The translations under genes and the position numbers were made by a program. A stretch of 64,000 nt of DNA, taken from contig NC_085060.1 of the NCBI RefSeq assembly GCF_963662255.1, forward strand, positions 5,457,630-5,521,629, read 5' to 3'. Positions 1 through 14,680 of the stretch are shown piece by piece. Numbering within the stretch: the stretch's first letter is position 1; every line of letters begins with the position of its first letter. Source of the DNA: Cinclus cinclus. Lineage: Eukaryota > Chordata > Aves > Passeriformes > Cinclidae. The notes beneath the pieces are model-generated. The model did no database searches and was not told the origin of the DNA. It saw nothing but the letters and a program-made list of their open reading frames with translations.

Positions 1-742
1 GCATCTGTTTGGTAAGCAAAGAAAAATTAACATCCAGTAGCACTACTCCAGCAAAAGTACTGATATTTATGATCCTGCTAGTTTCATCTTGAAAACAAAA
101 CAGTAGTTATTGTGTCAGACACCAGAAAGATGAAAAAGCTCTGCAGAAAGAGATATAGAAATAGGAAACAATAAGACAGCATTAAAATACTTGAAAGTTT
201 ATTCCTTTGCAGTTTAAAACATGGTGCACACACAAGAAGGCAAATGCTAAATACTGTTTGTGATTTAAAAATTTCAAATTTGCAGTTTTTCACTAAACTT
301 TTGCAGCATGTAGCAGGAAAAAAGCTCTGGTCTTCTATGGGTGTACCTTGGAGCTACTGCAGAATGATGAATAGATAATATTAGCACAGTTACTGGTCTA
401 GATCTACAAAACACTATGCAATTCCTAGTGTGTGATAAGTGTAACCAATTTATACTACATTCAAAACCATTTAGAGAAGCAGGGAGTTCTCAGCATCTTA
501 TTGGAAAAATCATGCAAGTGTTACAGAAACTAGTCCAGAAAACTGGACAGTAAAGCAGGCGATTCTGGTTGAACTATGTCAAAAACTGTCTGCAAAATAG
601 GATCCAGAACCCACCCACCTGTGTAGGGGACCTGTAGCTAAAGAAGACTTAAAAAACATCTATTATTCATTTAATTCAGCATACTAATAAAGGAGCTTAG
701 AGATTTCAGGTATAAAAGATAAACACTAGGAATTAACAGTTG
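1..742. other. Unique non-coding sequence, no feature seen
   Basis: A/T-rich sequence without a recognisable repeat, RNA gene or convincing coding frame. The one open frame on the minus strand (84-293) is short, hydrophobic and of no recognisable family. It could be intronic or intergenic. Confidence 0.6.
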
Positions 743-1533
743 GATGGATGGGCAGAGTACAATAAGATGAAGTTTAACAAGTCCAAGTGCTGAGTTCTGC
801 ACTTTGGCCACAATAACTCCCTGCAGTGCTACAGGCTGGGGACAGAGTGGCTGGAGAGTGCCCAGGCAGAAAGGGACCTGAAGGTACTGGACACCTGTCT
901 GAACATGAGCCAGCACTGTGCCCTGGTGGCCAAGAAGGCCAATGGCCCCTGGCCTGTGTCAGGAATGGTGTGACCAGCAGGAGCAGGGAGGTCATTATTC
1001 ACCTGTACTTGGCACTGGTGAGGAGACACCCTGAGTCCTACTGTGACACCTGCTGTGCCCAGTTCTGTCCCCTCAGTTTAGGAAGGATGTAGAGACACGT
1101 GAGTGTGTTCAGAGGAGGCAACAAGGCTGGTGAGGGGCTTGGAACACAAACCCTGTGAGGAACAGCTGAGGGAGCTGGGGTTGTTTAGTCTGGAGAAAAG
1201 GAGACTCAGGGGTGACCTTATCACTCTCTGCAGCTCCCTGAAAGGAGGGTGTAGTCAGGTGAGGTTGGTCTCTTTCTCCAGGCAGCACAGACAGAACTAG
1301 AGGACACAGTCTTAAGCTGTGTCAAGGGAGATACAGGTTGGATATTAGGAATATGTTTTTTTTTTCCAGAAAGGGTGATAAAGTACTGGAATGGTTTGCT
1401 TGGGGAAGTGGTGGAGTCACCATCCCCAGATGTGTTTAAAAAAGCACTCCATGCCATGATTTAGTTGAGGTGTTGAGTTGGGTTGGACTCGATGAACTCG
1501 GAGGTCTCTTCCAACCTTGTGTGATTCTGTAAT
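743..1533 (+). mobile_element. CR1 LINE, 5'-truncated 3' fragment
   Basis: This is the 3' part of a chicken-repeat-1 non-LTR retrotransposon. It covers the end of the reverse-transcriptase ORF2 and the 3' untranslated region. Translated pieces match the CR1 ORF2 C-terminus as I know it: residues like [12 protein letters not shown] near 965-1000 and [23 protein letters not shown] near 1130-1210. The two pieces lie in different forward frames and are broken by stops, so the copy is frameshifted and dead. The 3' end has the usual GGACTCGATGAACTC, then CTCTTCCAACC, then GTGATTCTGT at about 1483-1533. The 5' boundary is approximate: similarity fades above the AAGTCCAAGTGCTG motif near 780. Truncation at the 5' end is normal for CR1. 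A T9 run interrupts it near 1360. Confidence 0.93.
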
Positions 1534-1540
1534 TATGCAC

Positions 1541-2861
1541 TCTGCACTTGTGGAGAAAAGAAGGTTTATTTGCTTTGTTTTTAACAGTGCCAACAGAAAG
1601 CATGGCACTATTACATTAACAATCAGTAAGGATGCAGGTTTCCTTTCTTTTTATTCAAAGTCAGTGCGCTAACATTCAATTTTCTGTACACTTTTAACCT
1701 TTAAACTTTTCAACAAAAATGCGAGCTAGCTAAAAATACAATGTCCTTATTAGAAAGAGTAGGTCCACACCACATTTCCAGGAACAAAGGTGTCAAAAAC
1801 ATCATCTCTCTTCCCCCATCCCAAACCACTGACAGGCAGAAACTGGAAGCTAAGAATCACTCTATACACAATATATTTATGGCATTCCCTGTTTTACTAA
1901 CCTTGCTTGGAGCTGTAGGAAGGATTTTGGACAAGATGGACCTCAGTGACAGACTAATATAGCAGTTCTTATACAGGCATTTTTAAAGGTCATACTTCTG
2001 CATTTAGAGCATCAGCTGAAAGTCACTCTCCTGTTTGCCTTTCTTAGCCACACACAAAAAGGTGTGGGGGCAGAAGGCAGTGATTAAGTCAAATGAACAA
2101 ATATCTAATTCTATAATCCCAATATTCAGGCACATCCAGCAAAACTATATCAAGAATTGTTGCCATTTACTGCATGTTCCTTAATTGGAACGTCTATCCA
2201 GAATGCAGAAGACAGTTTTCAGCAGACAATTTGCTTGTGACTTGGATCAACTGGAAGCTGTGAATGCTTTTGTCCTGACACTGAGGCCAAGCTCTGCTGG
2301 GAGAGTGGCAACTGAGCTGGGTTTGCTGCCATGCTAGGGGAAGTCACAGGAAGTCTCAGAATTTCAGAAGGTTTATGCATCCAGCTCCAAAAATACTATG
2401 TCGATATCAAATACATACAACCTGTGATTTCCCTGATTCACAAACCTTGGGAGTTAGATCATCAAATAATTACTCGTCAAGAGATTAAACAAATGGGATT
2501 TGCAGAGCCAAGTACTGAGCTATATATTTCCCCATGCATCATACCATTAAACCATCATCACATATGTTGACTTTTCAGGTATAAATGGAAATAAAATATC
2601 CCAACAAATGCATACATTAATTGTCTGACAGAACTTGATTAGTATCCACCCTAATTGCAGAACAAAAGGAATTAAATAAACCCTGAAGCTTCTCCCAGTC
2701 ATTACAGAGGGGGAAAAAAATTCCCCAGTTCTTTTCTCTTGCTACATGGAACTTTGAATATTGCATATTCTGGACAGCTACAAGGTAGAATGAGCAGGAG
2801 TAACTCATACCTTAGGCTTTCAGGGCTTCAGCAGTGGACAACAGACATACTCTCTTGTGTT
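1541..2861. other. Unique non-coding sequence between CR1 copies
   Basis: No gene, RNA or repeat recognised. Short open frames (for example 1741-1962 and 2331-2570 on +) have no known similarity and no splice context that I could defend. Confidence 0.55.
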
Positions 2862-2940
2862 CATCACAGGGGAATTGGTCTAGATGACCTTTAAAGGTCT
2901 CTTCTAACCAAAACTAGTCTTTAATTCCATGATTCTATTT
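2862..2940 (+). mobile_element. CR1 LINE, short 3'-terminal fragment
   Basis: Only the last 70-80 bases of a CR1 remain. The diagnostic order is present: GGTCTAGATGACCTTTAAAG, then GTCTCTTCTAACC, then CCATGATTCTATT. It matches the avian CR1 terminus, which has a TAGATGACCTTTAAGGTCCCTTCCAACCC-like core. The 5' boundary is uncertain by roughly 15 bases. Confidence 0.88.
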
Positions 2941-3768
2941 ATTATCAAAGCTTTTCCAACCATCATTATAGATTAAAGTAGTCTGTGCAGTTCTTGGAGA
3001 AAGCAGACAGTTCCTCATTTTGCCCAGGTCTAATATTTGCATTTCAACAGGGATGTACTTGGCATTTAGATATAATTTTGCATATTGAAGTCTGAAGTAT
3101 TAAGACATTTTTATTCTTGTTCTGCCCATTTTTTATTTTTTAATTGTGAGACCAGCCAGAATTCATAAACCTTTTTTATAAGAACAGCTTTCCACAGTGG
3201 CACTGGTTTTCACCAGCTCTGTTGATGCTGCTGCATCAAAGACCCACAGACTTCCATTGAGTTCTGGACTCGTGGGTGCTGAGGGGAAGCACAGTGCTTG
3301 AGATCAGGCAGGTATTGCTTCCAGCTGAACACTTTGGTATGAGGCTACCCCTGAAATCAGCACAGTGCTGACTTAAAATTGCCTGGCTTCATCTTCCTGG
3401 CCTCTCATGCAGTCCATCCTTTTCATTCTTTACAGTATGAGTTCCTTAAACTGTTTGGAGACATATGGCTTCATCGCCTATTCATATTTTCACAGTCAGT
3501 CACTTTTCATTCTGGTAACCTTGCCAAAAGCAGATTTTGTCAGGTGAAGTAATTTCCATCACATTAGAGAGATTATCTTAGCTGATGTGAGCTGTACACA
3601 AGAGGCTCAAACAAGCACTGGTAGGCTTGTCTGACAAATGTAGGCTTAAATTCTTTCCTTCAGCTGGGTACAGAAGCAAGAGACTGCCAACTACTCACAG
3701 AACATGCAGGCAATCAATTAAATCAAACACAGCTTGGGGCAGAATAAAGACACTGAAAGGTTAATATG

Positions 3769-3821
3769 TTTTTTGGGTTTTTTCTTTGTTTTTAGTTTTT
3801 TGGGGTTTTTGGTTTTTTTAG
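3769..3821. repeat. T/G-rich low-complexity tract
   Basis: Runs of T separated by GGG, GGGG and GG groups make a short one-sided pyrimidine/G tract. Similar tracts occur at 19817-19918 and 59365-59436, and complementary A/C versions occur at other places in the window. Confidence 0.75.
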
Positions 3822-6800
3822 GTATCTGACGTATAAATGAAACTCTCAGTTAAATTTCTGAGAAGGAAGCTTTTTTTTTTAAGGGTTCATAAAAAGGTTT
3901 TGTATAACTGACTTGCTTTCAGTGGCAATGATGTCACAGCAGACACAGCCTCTCTTGGACAACACCTCTGAAGTCAGTGTCACTAAGCAGCAAGAAAGCA
4001 AGGCTAAAATACTCACTGCTGCCTCCACTTACTCTCTTCCAGCCTCTTCCTAGTCTTCAAAATATCAAAGAATAGAAGGATACAATATCTGACTTCAGTG
4101 TCACTCCATCTTTCAGCTAAAGCAATATGAATCAGGACGTTTATTTTGAAAGCACCATTCCTAGGCTGTGCCAGTGTGTTCTGTCTATTGATCTCATTTG
4201 AAAACATGAAGTGTCTTAAAGTGTTCTGACATCAGTAATAAAAATCCACTGTGTGGACAATAATATATGAAACCACTATAAGACACCTCCCATTCAGTCT
4301 TGATTTTACAGGAATTTCAACCTAATAGCCAGTTGCAATTAAATCTTGCTCATTTTACAACCCTGGCTGTCAAAACATGCTAAATTTACCATTTCATAGG
4401 GTTCTGAAAGTAATCCAGGTGAGACTCAGTAGTCAGATTGGTTTTGCGTGTGATTTTATGCTCATGCAATCTCCAAACTCATCAGAACTCAGAGTCCTTG
4501 AAATATATTGTGCTGAAATGAAAATTAAGGGGAATTCAGAATCACCTTAGACTTTTGCATAGCTCTCTCCTTTGCACATATTTTTTTATAGACCCAAGTA
4601 AACTACAGTTTTTAACATTGTACACAAAATTCCTTTAGCCAGTATTACAAACAGAAAACAAAAGAGTGGATATTTTTTTGATTTTGTTTTCTCGTGCTCA
4701 TCAGTAATCCTTCCATCTTGGACAAGCGATATATGAGGAAGCCAGTCAAACATCTCCTAGTTCCTAGATAGTGCTATAGGAAGCTTATGGGTTTAAGAAC
4801 TGAATTTAACAAAACACATGTGGGCAATTTTCTGTGAGTAGCTGACTCCTATAAGCTTCTTCTATCAGTTCCAATATTACCATGAAGTGACCAGGTGGAA
4901 AAATTGGCTGGCCCCACAGGGAGACAGTCAGAGGCTGAATCTTGGCCTGTGTGTGTCTTGCTTTTTGGGAAATGGCCATTAGTGACATTGTCCAGCTGGC
5001 ACAGGAGGCTCCATCAGCTGGACACTCACCTGGGATCAGTGTGTTTTGCTCTGCACTGGAGTCTGATGTTTTGTCCATTCCTGTCATTGCAATCAGAGCT
5101 CTCAACTCAAGCACTGTATGAAGAGGATGCCTGGAAATTAAGCTGTTCATCCTGAATATTTCCATATCTTAGGAATCCTATCGCGCTGCTCTAGAAAGTC
5201 ATCTTCTTGCCACCAGCCACAATCCCAAAGAAAAAACTGTCTGACCAGGTACATGGAATGACAAAGGGAAAAGGCTATTTCTACTTTCTTAACTTTCTCA
5301 ACCTGAGGTAGGACTGCCAAGTAGGGCACTTCGCTTTGGGAGATTTGGTAACTAAATGTCTTTAAACAAAAAAAAAATTGAAACCCACATTTGGAAAACC
5401 TACAGTTGTGTCCCACTGTAAAATTATTTGTAAAAGTCCTTTCTTTGGCACAAAAAAAAAAAAAGGGGGACTTTATTTATTTAAATTTTGTACTCTAAAA
5501 AAAATCCCTTTCATATACAAACATAGCTACTTCACAGTTACAACTTCTCTTTGCTAAATCCACCACCACTCTAAGGGGGGAGCTATGCCACAATCAAGTC
5601 AACAAAATAATATGCTGTGGGCATATATTTTTGTGGTTTTGTGGCACTTCAGTCTTTATCTTCTATCTCATTTTCAGTTTTCCCTTTAATTTTCTGGATT
5701 CAAAGCCACTGATGCAACTAATTAATTCCTTCCTATGCATATATTCCATAGGGATTGGTGGGGCATATAAGCAATTATCTGTGCTACTTATGAGTGGTTA
5801 TTTCTTATTTGGAAGAGGTTTCTACCCACAATTTATTCCAAGCCATTTGTCATACACTTCCACTCATGATTATGTAATTGCAGTATGATAATGTGCTCTT
5901 GTTCTATAGACCAACAATGTTTTCCAGCATTTGCTCCTACATCATGCTTATGACCATCACTAAAAGGGAAACAGTATTTTAAATGAGAAAAGCTGCTATT
6001 CTTTAATTGTTACAACTATGATAGTTATATTAAATGTGTCTAAATGAAGAAAAAATAAGTGTTTGCGAGGTAAATATGCTGTCATATTTATAGTAGTTTT
6101 ACTCCAGGAATGGGTTAAAGCTCTGATTCATATCTTATACATTTTGGAACCCAGATCTCTGGCCAGATTTGCATTTCTGTAAAACAGATCCAAACATAAA
6201 CAGGATGAATATGCTTCAAAAGGAAGGAGAAGCCATTTTAAGTAGCTCTGAATCCCTTTATTTTTCTTTCCTTACTGGCATGCCACCTTCTCAATCTTAA
6301 TCTCTGACTACTGCACAGTTCTTTCCTCTGGCAGTGGTTGTAGCTGTTGGGAATTAAGGTTCTGATCCTCCAAAGAATTACATGCATTTAAATAGCAGGA
6401 TAAGGTGGTCTACAAAGTTAAACCTTTGCAGGGGTTTTCAGGCTTGGGATGTAAACCCTGATAGGAAATACTCAACCTGTCCAGCAGTGTTGTCCTTAGT
6501 GATTTATTCTCTTGGTAGAGAGCATCCTGCCAGGTTCCACCAACCCTCCACAGCCACAATCACCACTGCAGCTCCAAGGGCAGAGGGCTGCTTTTACATC
6601 AGAATCCTGTTAGGGCTGAGATGGAAAAGAGGAGGCTGAGTGAGGAAATCAGCCATCACTTTCCATAAGTCAAGGAAGAGGGCCTCAAGGATAGCCAGAT
6701 TTCTATTCATCACAGAAATTCACATTACAAATCTGCAGCACTGCAGAAATCCAGAGGTGAACTGGTTTGTATAATGCTCATGGGTAGGGGAGAGTTTTTA

Positions 6801-9800
6801 ATTTCCCGGTATCCTCTTCCCCTTCCATAATACAGCACAGAGCTGAGATAGAACAAGTGATAATTTTAGGGAAATCCAAACTTTTTCTTTATGTTTCTGC
6901 TAAATAATGGTTAGGAAGTGGCATCCCTGCTCATGTACTGATAACTCAGGAACCCCTCTGAGTCCCACATGCAGGGCCCGAATCAGGTCAGACTTGTGGT
7001 GCTGAAAAAATCTGGGGGTTGCCCCCAAAGCTGGAACACACTGGGAATTACATTGATCATGGCCCACAGAGACACAGAACACAGAACAGAACATCCTTTC
7101 CACAGGGCTCACCCACACATGGGACCTATACAATCAGGCTGCAATTTTACGTTCAATTTTGCTTTTTTGATAGTGGAACATAAAGGTCTCCAGGAACACG
7201 TATTCATACATGAAGGAGATTTGCTATACAATATGAATTAGCCCAAATGCTGGGCATTGACTACTGAATCAAAACTGCACATGAGGACATGACCTCGTGA
7301 GGACAGCAGTCAGTTCTGAAAGGAAGGTTCCTGGAGATATTGTTTTTACTAAAACTTTACTGCAGTTTTGCTTTTTCTCTCCCCCACCAGTGTGCCCAAC
7401 CAAGTCTTAGTGATTACAATACATTCTCCCATTTTGCTCTAAATAATTTTTTCTAGCTTAACCTTAGCTGGAACTATTCCTCCTTCCCTGAATTTTTATT
7501 CCTAATTTAATTTTCACACTTGGATGATCTCCCTGTGCATTTGTACATTACCAAGAATTTCTCAACTATTCTCACATGAACTGGTTTTATTACATTTTTG
7601 CATCTTTTAATATATATTTTTTTTTTTAAAGCAGATACAGCTGCAGCATAGAAAAGAGACTATAAAGTCTGTAAACTGCAATTTAAATTTAGAATGAAAG
7701 GTTTTCAGTTCCTTTCAGATACATTCTGTGGGGTTTTGCCTTATAGCAAGCCCATCAATTAACTTTTTCATTTAGATGCTGCTCCCTGCTCCTGGGCACT
7801 TCCCACACGAACAGCTCAGAGATGATCCCCCCCAGCAATGCCCACCAGCCTGTGCAACAAATCTTGACTCATGACTGGGGTTCACCAACTGCACTTTTCT
7901 TCCCACACTTGTTCTTCCTGTGCTTTTATTGAGAAATTATTTTTTAGTTATTCCTCTTAAACTTGAGCAGGCATGTAGAACATGCTTGAAATGTCTACAT
8001 GCCATGGTAAGAAAAAGATGCAGAAGTGCAATCTGTGCATCTGAGACTCTCCTTGGACCCCAAGTCCTCTCCTGCCCCTCAACCACTCCTTGAAATAACA
8101 AGTGCTGCTGACATATGTTCCCCTGTTCCAGTTAAAAAGGGTATATATTGCATTTCTAAGGATCCATCTCTTTCTTGTTATTTTCCTCAACAAAACTGCA
8201 AAGAGTCAGGCTGGATCTTATTTAATTCTTATCTTTGACAACAGCCTGAGTGATTACTTAATTGTTTGCACCTGTTATTTAAGAGTTCCTGTCTCATTCT
8301 GTTAATTAGATATATTTAAAACTCCATGGAGTTAGTGGTTTCTTTTTCCCAAAGTATTGAAAGAATTTGTCCAATAAACAGTTCACATAATTCTGCTCCC
8401 TGTTTCCAAATGTGGTGAAAAATGTTTGCTTTTACCTTCTTCTAAGACTTGTGTGTTCTTAATATTTTGTGATGGGCATGAAAAACCCTAATTTTACTCA
8501 GGTGTTGTTGGAATCACTATTTTTCTCTGTTTACCCCATTTTTTAAAGGTTAATAATTATATATATTGTGCTGCCCTTCAGAGTTATACCAGACCCCGAG
8601 TTCCTAACAGATTAAATAGCAGTTGTTGACCTTTAGTTTGATGCACTAATTTGAAGACTTGAGAAATCCTGGTACAACTTATTTTTATTTGAGATGAGAG
8701 AGTCTCTGCTTCAGTATGCAACTCCATTTTGAGCTTACATCTTCACTGTCTTCTACCTTGCTATTGGTACCTCATGCTAAACAATAGAATATCTTTCCAT
8801 TTTTATTATAGTTTATTTCAGGGCTAAGACTGCCGAAAAAGAGCCGAGGGTAAAACATATTTAAATTCTGATCTTTTAGAAGAGGGACTTAAACAACTGG
8901 CTTGAGGGGAAATGTAACTACAGTGAGGCTGGTCTCTGAATCTCTCCATAAAATGAGGGTTACAAAAGGCAGGTTTCTCAGCCTTTTTAAGGCAGAAGAC
9001 CAGAACAGAGGAGAGCAGAAATTTGACTGTAAAAGAAACCATATCAGAAGAAGGAAAGGGAAAAACTCAGCTCTTATTAAAAATGCTACAGGCAACAACA
9101 ACAAAAAAAAAAAGTACTATGTTTTGTCTGACTTTTTCTAGCTACAGCAAAGAGTAAATCAGCTTTTGAAACCTTTACAAAGCCAATATGCCTATGATTT
9201 CCCATGTTGCATCCTTAATGAAAAGCAGTACATAGAACAGATTGCTCAAACAATCGGAGCTTTAGCAAAAGCTTTATGATTCTTGATTTCATCACTGTTC
9301 AGGAAAATAGTTAAGCACATATATAAGCCCCACAGCAACTTTTAATTTGGCTCTAATTGAACTCCTTGATTAAGTGCTACCCTGGAAGAAGGATTCTATG
9401 GGAAGAACTAAGTTTCTAAAAATTAGTATTCTGCCCACTAAGCACATTGAACAAACCTTTGTTCTAGCAGTGAGCAGCATTTTTTATGTTTGTTTGGAAA
9501 TATATCACATCTTAAATCCTTTTAATAATAAGTCCAAATAGAGATTCTGTCATGACAGATTACCTCTGCCCTCCTAATCCTCCCAGAACATTCTCTGAAC
9601 CCTGAATATATGCAAATAATTCACAGAAGTGTCAACAGACAGTAGAAGACACATGACATTTTTATGGCATACTACAAATAGCATCTTATGGCAACACGTA
9701 AGTGCAGAAATATTCAAAACCTTTGCTGTCTTCAGGAGTGAACATCTCTTAAACTTCCATGTTTTTCTCCACTCTTTAGTCCCAAACCTGTGGTTACGTG

Positions 9801-10774
9801 AGAGGAATTTGGGATAGGCTTATTAAGTAAATTGTTGGTGTAGTGCAATGATTGAGGAGACCTCAGATACTGTGGGGTTTAATCTCTTTCTGGAAAATAT
9901 TTAATAAACACAGCAGATTGCTTCCCTGTGAATGGAAAACAAAGATTTATTTCTTCCATGGAATTGGTAGGTAAAACCTTTCAAAGCTGAATAGCTTTGA
10001 AAACCTTTTTTAAAAAAGGGCCTGCAAGGTCTTGTAAGGTCTGTACAGACACAGACACTGCACAGATTTTGGGATGCCATCACAATAATTCCTTTCATAT
10101 TTAATGAACCTATCTAATCATGGGTGATTAAAAGCATTTTTAATGGTTTCCAAAATCCACTTCAAAGAATGTAAAATTACACATTTTTGTAGGTGTTGCT
10201 CTTCTACCTTCTATTAATGCATGCAATTTCCTTGCTGTGTCTTAAAAGATGCAATAAAAAAAATCCTCTAAACCCTTTAAGAGTTGTTCTTCCCAACATA
10301 AAATGCAGAAATTGAGATAAAAGAATTGCATCCAAAACTCATTACTTTCCTCTTGTTCAGGACAAGTGGCAGCACTAACCAGTAACAAAAACAAAGACAA
10401 TATAAAGACTGAAGAAAATGGAAATATGACCTATTCTAGATGGCAAATGATACACCTTTAAAATTTTAAAGCAGTCTTAAAACAGTTTCCATGGGAACAG
10501 AAATTTGGCATCGTTATGAAAACTGTTGGGAGGCAGCTTCTACCAGGCCAGATGGAAAATACGTAGCAAGGGAGTGTAAGAAGGGAAGTAGGCTGTAAAG
10601 TCCTTAAGCCTTGATAGGAAGTGGTGGCTGTGGCCAGCAAATATGGCATTAATGCTAAGTCATTTAAGGAGGAGAAAATGTTTGAAATGTTTGGCTCCAA
10701 AACACATGCAGCTAGTAATTCCAAAGATGTTCCTGGATGGCTCCAGCCTGAAAAACTGAATTTTCCATTAAGAC

Positions 10775-10791
10775 TTTTTTTTTTTTTTTTT
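10775..10791. repeat. Poly-T run (17 T)
   Basis: An uninterrupted T17. It lies inside the minus-strand open frame 10458-10838, where it encodes a lysine stretch. I see no processed-gene body next to it. Confidence 0.9.
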
Positions 10792-13700
10792 AAATTTAGG
10801 GTAGTACACAAGTAGGGAAAGTTTCCAGGAGAACACAACTTCTATAAAGTACTACTGTGATCCCACAGTACAAATCAAAAACCTATTCCCTAAAACCTAT
10901 TGCACTGGATAGCTGGAACCAAAACATCTTTTGTCAGTTATCACCTTATTAATTCCATTTCTCCACCCTGAACACCTCTCAAATTCCACAGTCTTTGAGC
11001 ACGTTATGGTAGCTAACCCTCACATGAAGACCTTGTCTGGAATCACTTCCAGCCCACACCAGAGAGGTCATCATTAGTGCCTTAACCTACTGCATGTTAA
11101 AGCTGGATTCCTTTTTCTAGCAGCAATGGAAATACAATTTAAATTCTAGCAACAACAGAAAACACTATGACTATGCTAGAGGAAGAGTTCTTCCTGATTA
11201 CAATAGTTATCACCTCTGAAAGTTATGTGAAGATTTATTGCATGCTTAGTTTGTAGATAGTAATTAGTAAGACCCAGAGACTTGGGGTTCCCAAGCCTGA
11301 TAGGAGAAGCCATCTGTCCTGATTCTCTGATGCTCAGTCACACTCACGTGTATGGATGGGAAGCAAGACAAAACAAATCTCAATATTTGTTTCAGGTCTG
11401 TTCCACATTTCCATAACAGTTGTAAAGTGAGGTAATGATGTTCAATCAGATAAAAATACAAAGTTACTGGAAACATTTGAAAAATGTAGATTCATGATGT
11501 TACATTTAACACTGAAAGGTTGCTGTGATAATGGTAATAGTTAAAATATTGCAAGTTCAAGCAGTGTAAAAAATTACACTAAGTCAAGTATCTCTTTTGG
11601 AAGAACCAAGACAAAAATCCTGCACAACTTCAAACACTTAAACAAGGTTCTAACACAGCACATACCTATATAACATTATGTGGCTGCTGAATAAGCATTA
11701 TATATCACATTCAGAAGAATAAGAATTACAAGAATAAGGATTGCACTACATCAAATATTAGCTTTGATCTAAACAGAACCTGAAAATTTCATTAAAGCCC
11801 TTGTGCTTCCTTCATCCTGGTAGCATCTGAGGGATGACCCTCACTACCTCCAAGAGGCTTTTGCCCACATATCTGACTACCAGGATTATAAAGGTTCCCT
11901 TTCGAGTTCTAAAAGTCTTGTATCCATCATCAACATTTCATAATGAAAATTCAGTACAAGCCTTAGTCATAATGAGGGTACTCTCTCTCCATAACATTGT
12001 CATTTATTTTGAATGACATTTCATTTAGGATTCAAACTAGCTGCTGTATGTCATGTCAGATAATTGTATTTTTCTTCAGCCACCTGAGCACAATTATCTC
12101 AGGGGAAAAAAAAAAAATCCAAAACAATATAAAATCCAAAAGCCATCAACATTCCATGTGTCCCAGAAAAACAGCACAGGACGTGCAAACACAGGTTATG
12201 TTATATCACAAATGCCTTTATTTATTATGAATAAAGCAGTATGGACTCTTGTCAGATTAGATACAATAAGACCTTGGTGAATCAAATCTACTAGGGGCAT
12301 GTCAGAAATCAGGTAGACAATTTCATATGCAGCTTTCTTGTTTATGATTAAGCATGGAAAAAAAATTAAGAAAAAAGAAGTGTGGATCAATATGGCCCTT
12401 CATAATATATCTGATAGTCTAATCCAAATTACTCCCAGATGAGGAATAATATAACTTTTGTGGACTGGACTATTGGCTAATGACATTTCTACCACTCCTA
12501 AAAAAAGGACAGCTATTCTTAGCCCTAAATCAAAAGGTCTCCTCAGCCAACTGGAAAAACTTTCCTTTTCTTTATGTTTCATGGTAGTTTAGGCTGGTTG
12601 CTTCACTTTATTAATTTGGCAAATAACTACTGAAAATTTTGGCATTTTTTCCAAAGCAAGGAAATAACACAGGCCAGACACATGAAGAAGGCACATAGTC
12701 TGTAATCAGACGGTGCAATACCTCTCACATTTTAGGACATTTCTTGCATCAATAAAATCCAAATCCATAGTCTGGATCTGGAAACAGTGAATTTTCCAAT
12801 GAAACCTCAATCAAAGATCTTAGACAAATCCTCTCTCCAAAATGTAACAGCCTACCTTGGGCTGCATAAGGGCATTGCTCAGGATCCTGACTCCAAAATC
12901 CTCCTTTCAGAATAATCATCTTCCTAAAACTGCTCTTTGTTTGCTTGCTTTGTTTAAGAAGCAGAAGGATCAGTCCTTTTATTCTCAAGCAGAGATAGAA
13001 TCAGTAGCAATTCCTGTTCCTGTCTTCCACGATGCATCTTTCTGGATAGAGCACCGAGCCAGGAGATGGGAATTGAGGCCTCTTTTCCTCCTCAGCTTGA
13101 AGGAATCTAAATCTTCCCCTCTTCAGTGCCCAAAGAATACCCTAATCATCCCATTTGTACATGGATGCAGCAAGACAGCTCTGTCTCTGTGAGCAGCACA
13201 TAGCTACCATCTGCTGAAAAGAAATGCTGTCCCATGTGTGGTTTGTTCCTCCAGCCATGACCTCTTCTTGTTTGGGTTCACTTCCAGAACTCCCATGGCT
13301 CTGCAAAACTGTAAAAAGCAGGGGAGGAAGAGAAATGAACCACGAGATTCTCCACTGTTTCTTTAGGGGGGGAAAAAAAAAGGAAAAAAGGAGATCTGAC
13401 GTACATAGACAAAGTATGTGTTGGATATAAGCCAGAAGTTTTTTTAAAATTTGGGTTTCACCAAAGATATGTGGTCCTTTGGCTGTTTCACAAAATTCCT
13501 GCTGAAATCTTACATGACAGTTGGAATGTGAGAGCAAATTTTCAAAATAGCATTGCACCATTGTTATGTCAGGTGAAACGGAATGTCTGCCATTAAATTG
13601 AAATGGAGATCAGGTTCCTGACTTACAGGCAGTTTTAAAATCTTTTCCCAATATGATCTATAGCACCAGCTCAAAAACCCAAACTGGAGATATAATTAGT

Positions 13701-14680
13701 TTTGTGTGACACATGCTCCATTACAAACATTTTCAGAAAAATAAAATGTGGTACAACCTTTCAAGGTAGCACAAAGGTAATGTTTTGCTATCACTTCTTA
13801 AAGAATGCTGTAAAAAAGTATGATCTCATCTGCCTTAAATTGGCAGAAGCAAAAGCAAGGCAGTTATGCTGATTGACAGCACCTGAGCACCATGTCTAGG
13901 ATATTAACATTTAGTGGTAGTGGTTAGACAGATAAAAATAAAGGAACAAACCCAATAACATATGTATTTTCAAAACATAACAAATTGATATTAGAATACA
14001 ATTTATTTTGTGCATGTCCTGCACATTTTGGTTATAAACCAGATTAAGTGAATGCATTATACAGAGCTAGACATGTGGAAAAACCTAAAGGCATGTTTGA
14101 GGAGTTGGAGGTTTCTTTTTAAGTTACCATTTGGTTTTGAAGAATCCACATTTTATTTTCTTGCATCTTTTTTCAGTAGAATCATTTATAAATGTCACCA
14201 GGTTACCAGACCATATTACTTTGTCTTTCTGCTAATGAAACTACAGCATGCTGAGAAATACCCAGTAACAGATTAGCTCTTGGGGTTGGTGATTATACCA
14301 CTAACAAAATACCTCCTTACACATCAATTAAAGACATTGAAAGATTCTCTACATAATGTGTTACTGAATGCAATATCCTGTGCTGTTGACAGCCTTCAAA
14401 CACAACCACCCAGGCAGGAATCATATGTTTCAGATAATCACTGCAGAAAATTCTAAAGAGCCACTGATGCTTTTTTGGCTGTACTGGCAGCTACAGACCT
14501 CTGAAAAAGCCTGACAACACTCCTAGTCGAATTCCCAGTTCTTATATTAGCCTCCCTACATCCCCATTTCACAAAATTCAGCCCCTTGGGTCAAATCCCA
14601 GCACAGATGCTTGGGTCTGCAGGTAGCTCCTTACTTGTGTTCTGCTGAGAGCTCCTCAGATCTCAGATACTGCACAGCAT

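Larger units (their letters stand above)
2941..14680. other. Unique A/T-rich non-coding stretch
   Basis: No transposable element, RNA gene or credible exon seen in almost 12 kb. It contains a T/G-rich low-complexity tract (3769-3821) and homopolymer runs near 5452-5464, 7617-7627, 9101-9111, 10775-10791 and 12108-12118. An octamer-like ATGCAAAT lies at 9610-9617. The longest open frames (4806-5165, 10458-10838 and 13142-13561, all minus) match no protein family I recognise and include residues encoded by homopolymers, so I do not call them genes. Confidence 0.55.

Noticed and set aside
4806..5165. 119-codon minus frame overlapping an 86-codon + frame
   Set aside because: Simultaneously open on both strands with no known similarity and no exon signals.
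10458..10838. 126-codon minus-strand open frame
   Set aside because: It runs through a T17 tract that gives a lysine run. No family resemblance; most likely chance.
13142..13561. 139-codon minus-strand open frame, the longest in the window
   Set aside because: No recognisable family. Part of it is encoded by a G/A homopolymer stretch, and no splice or promoter context supports it.
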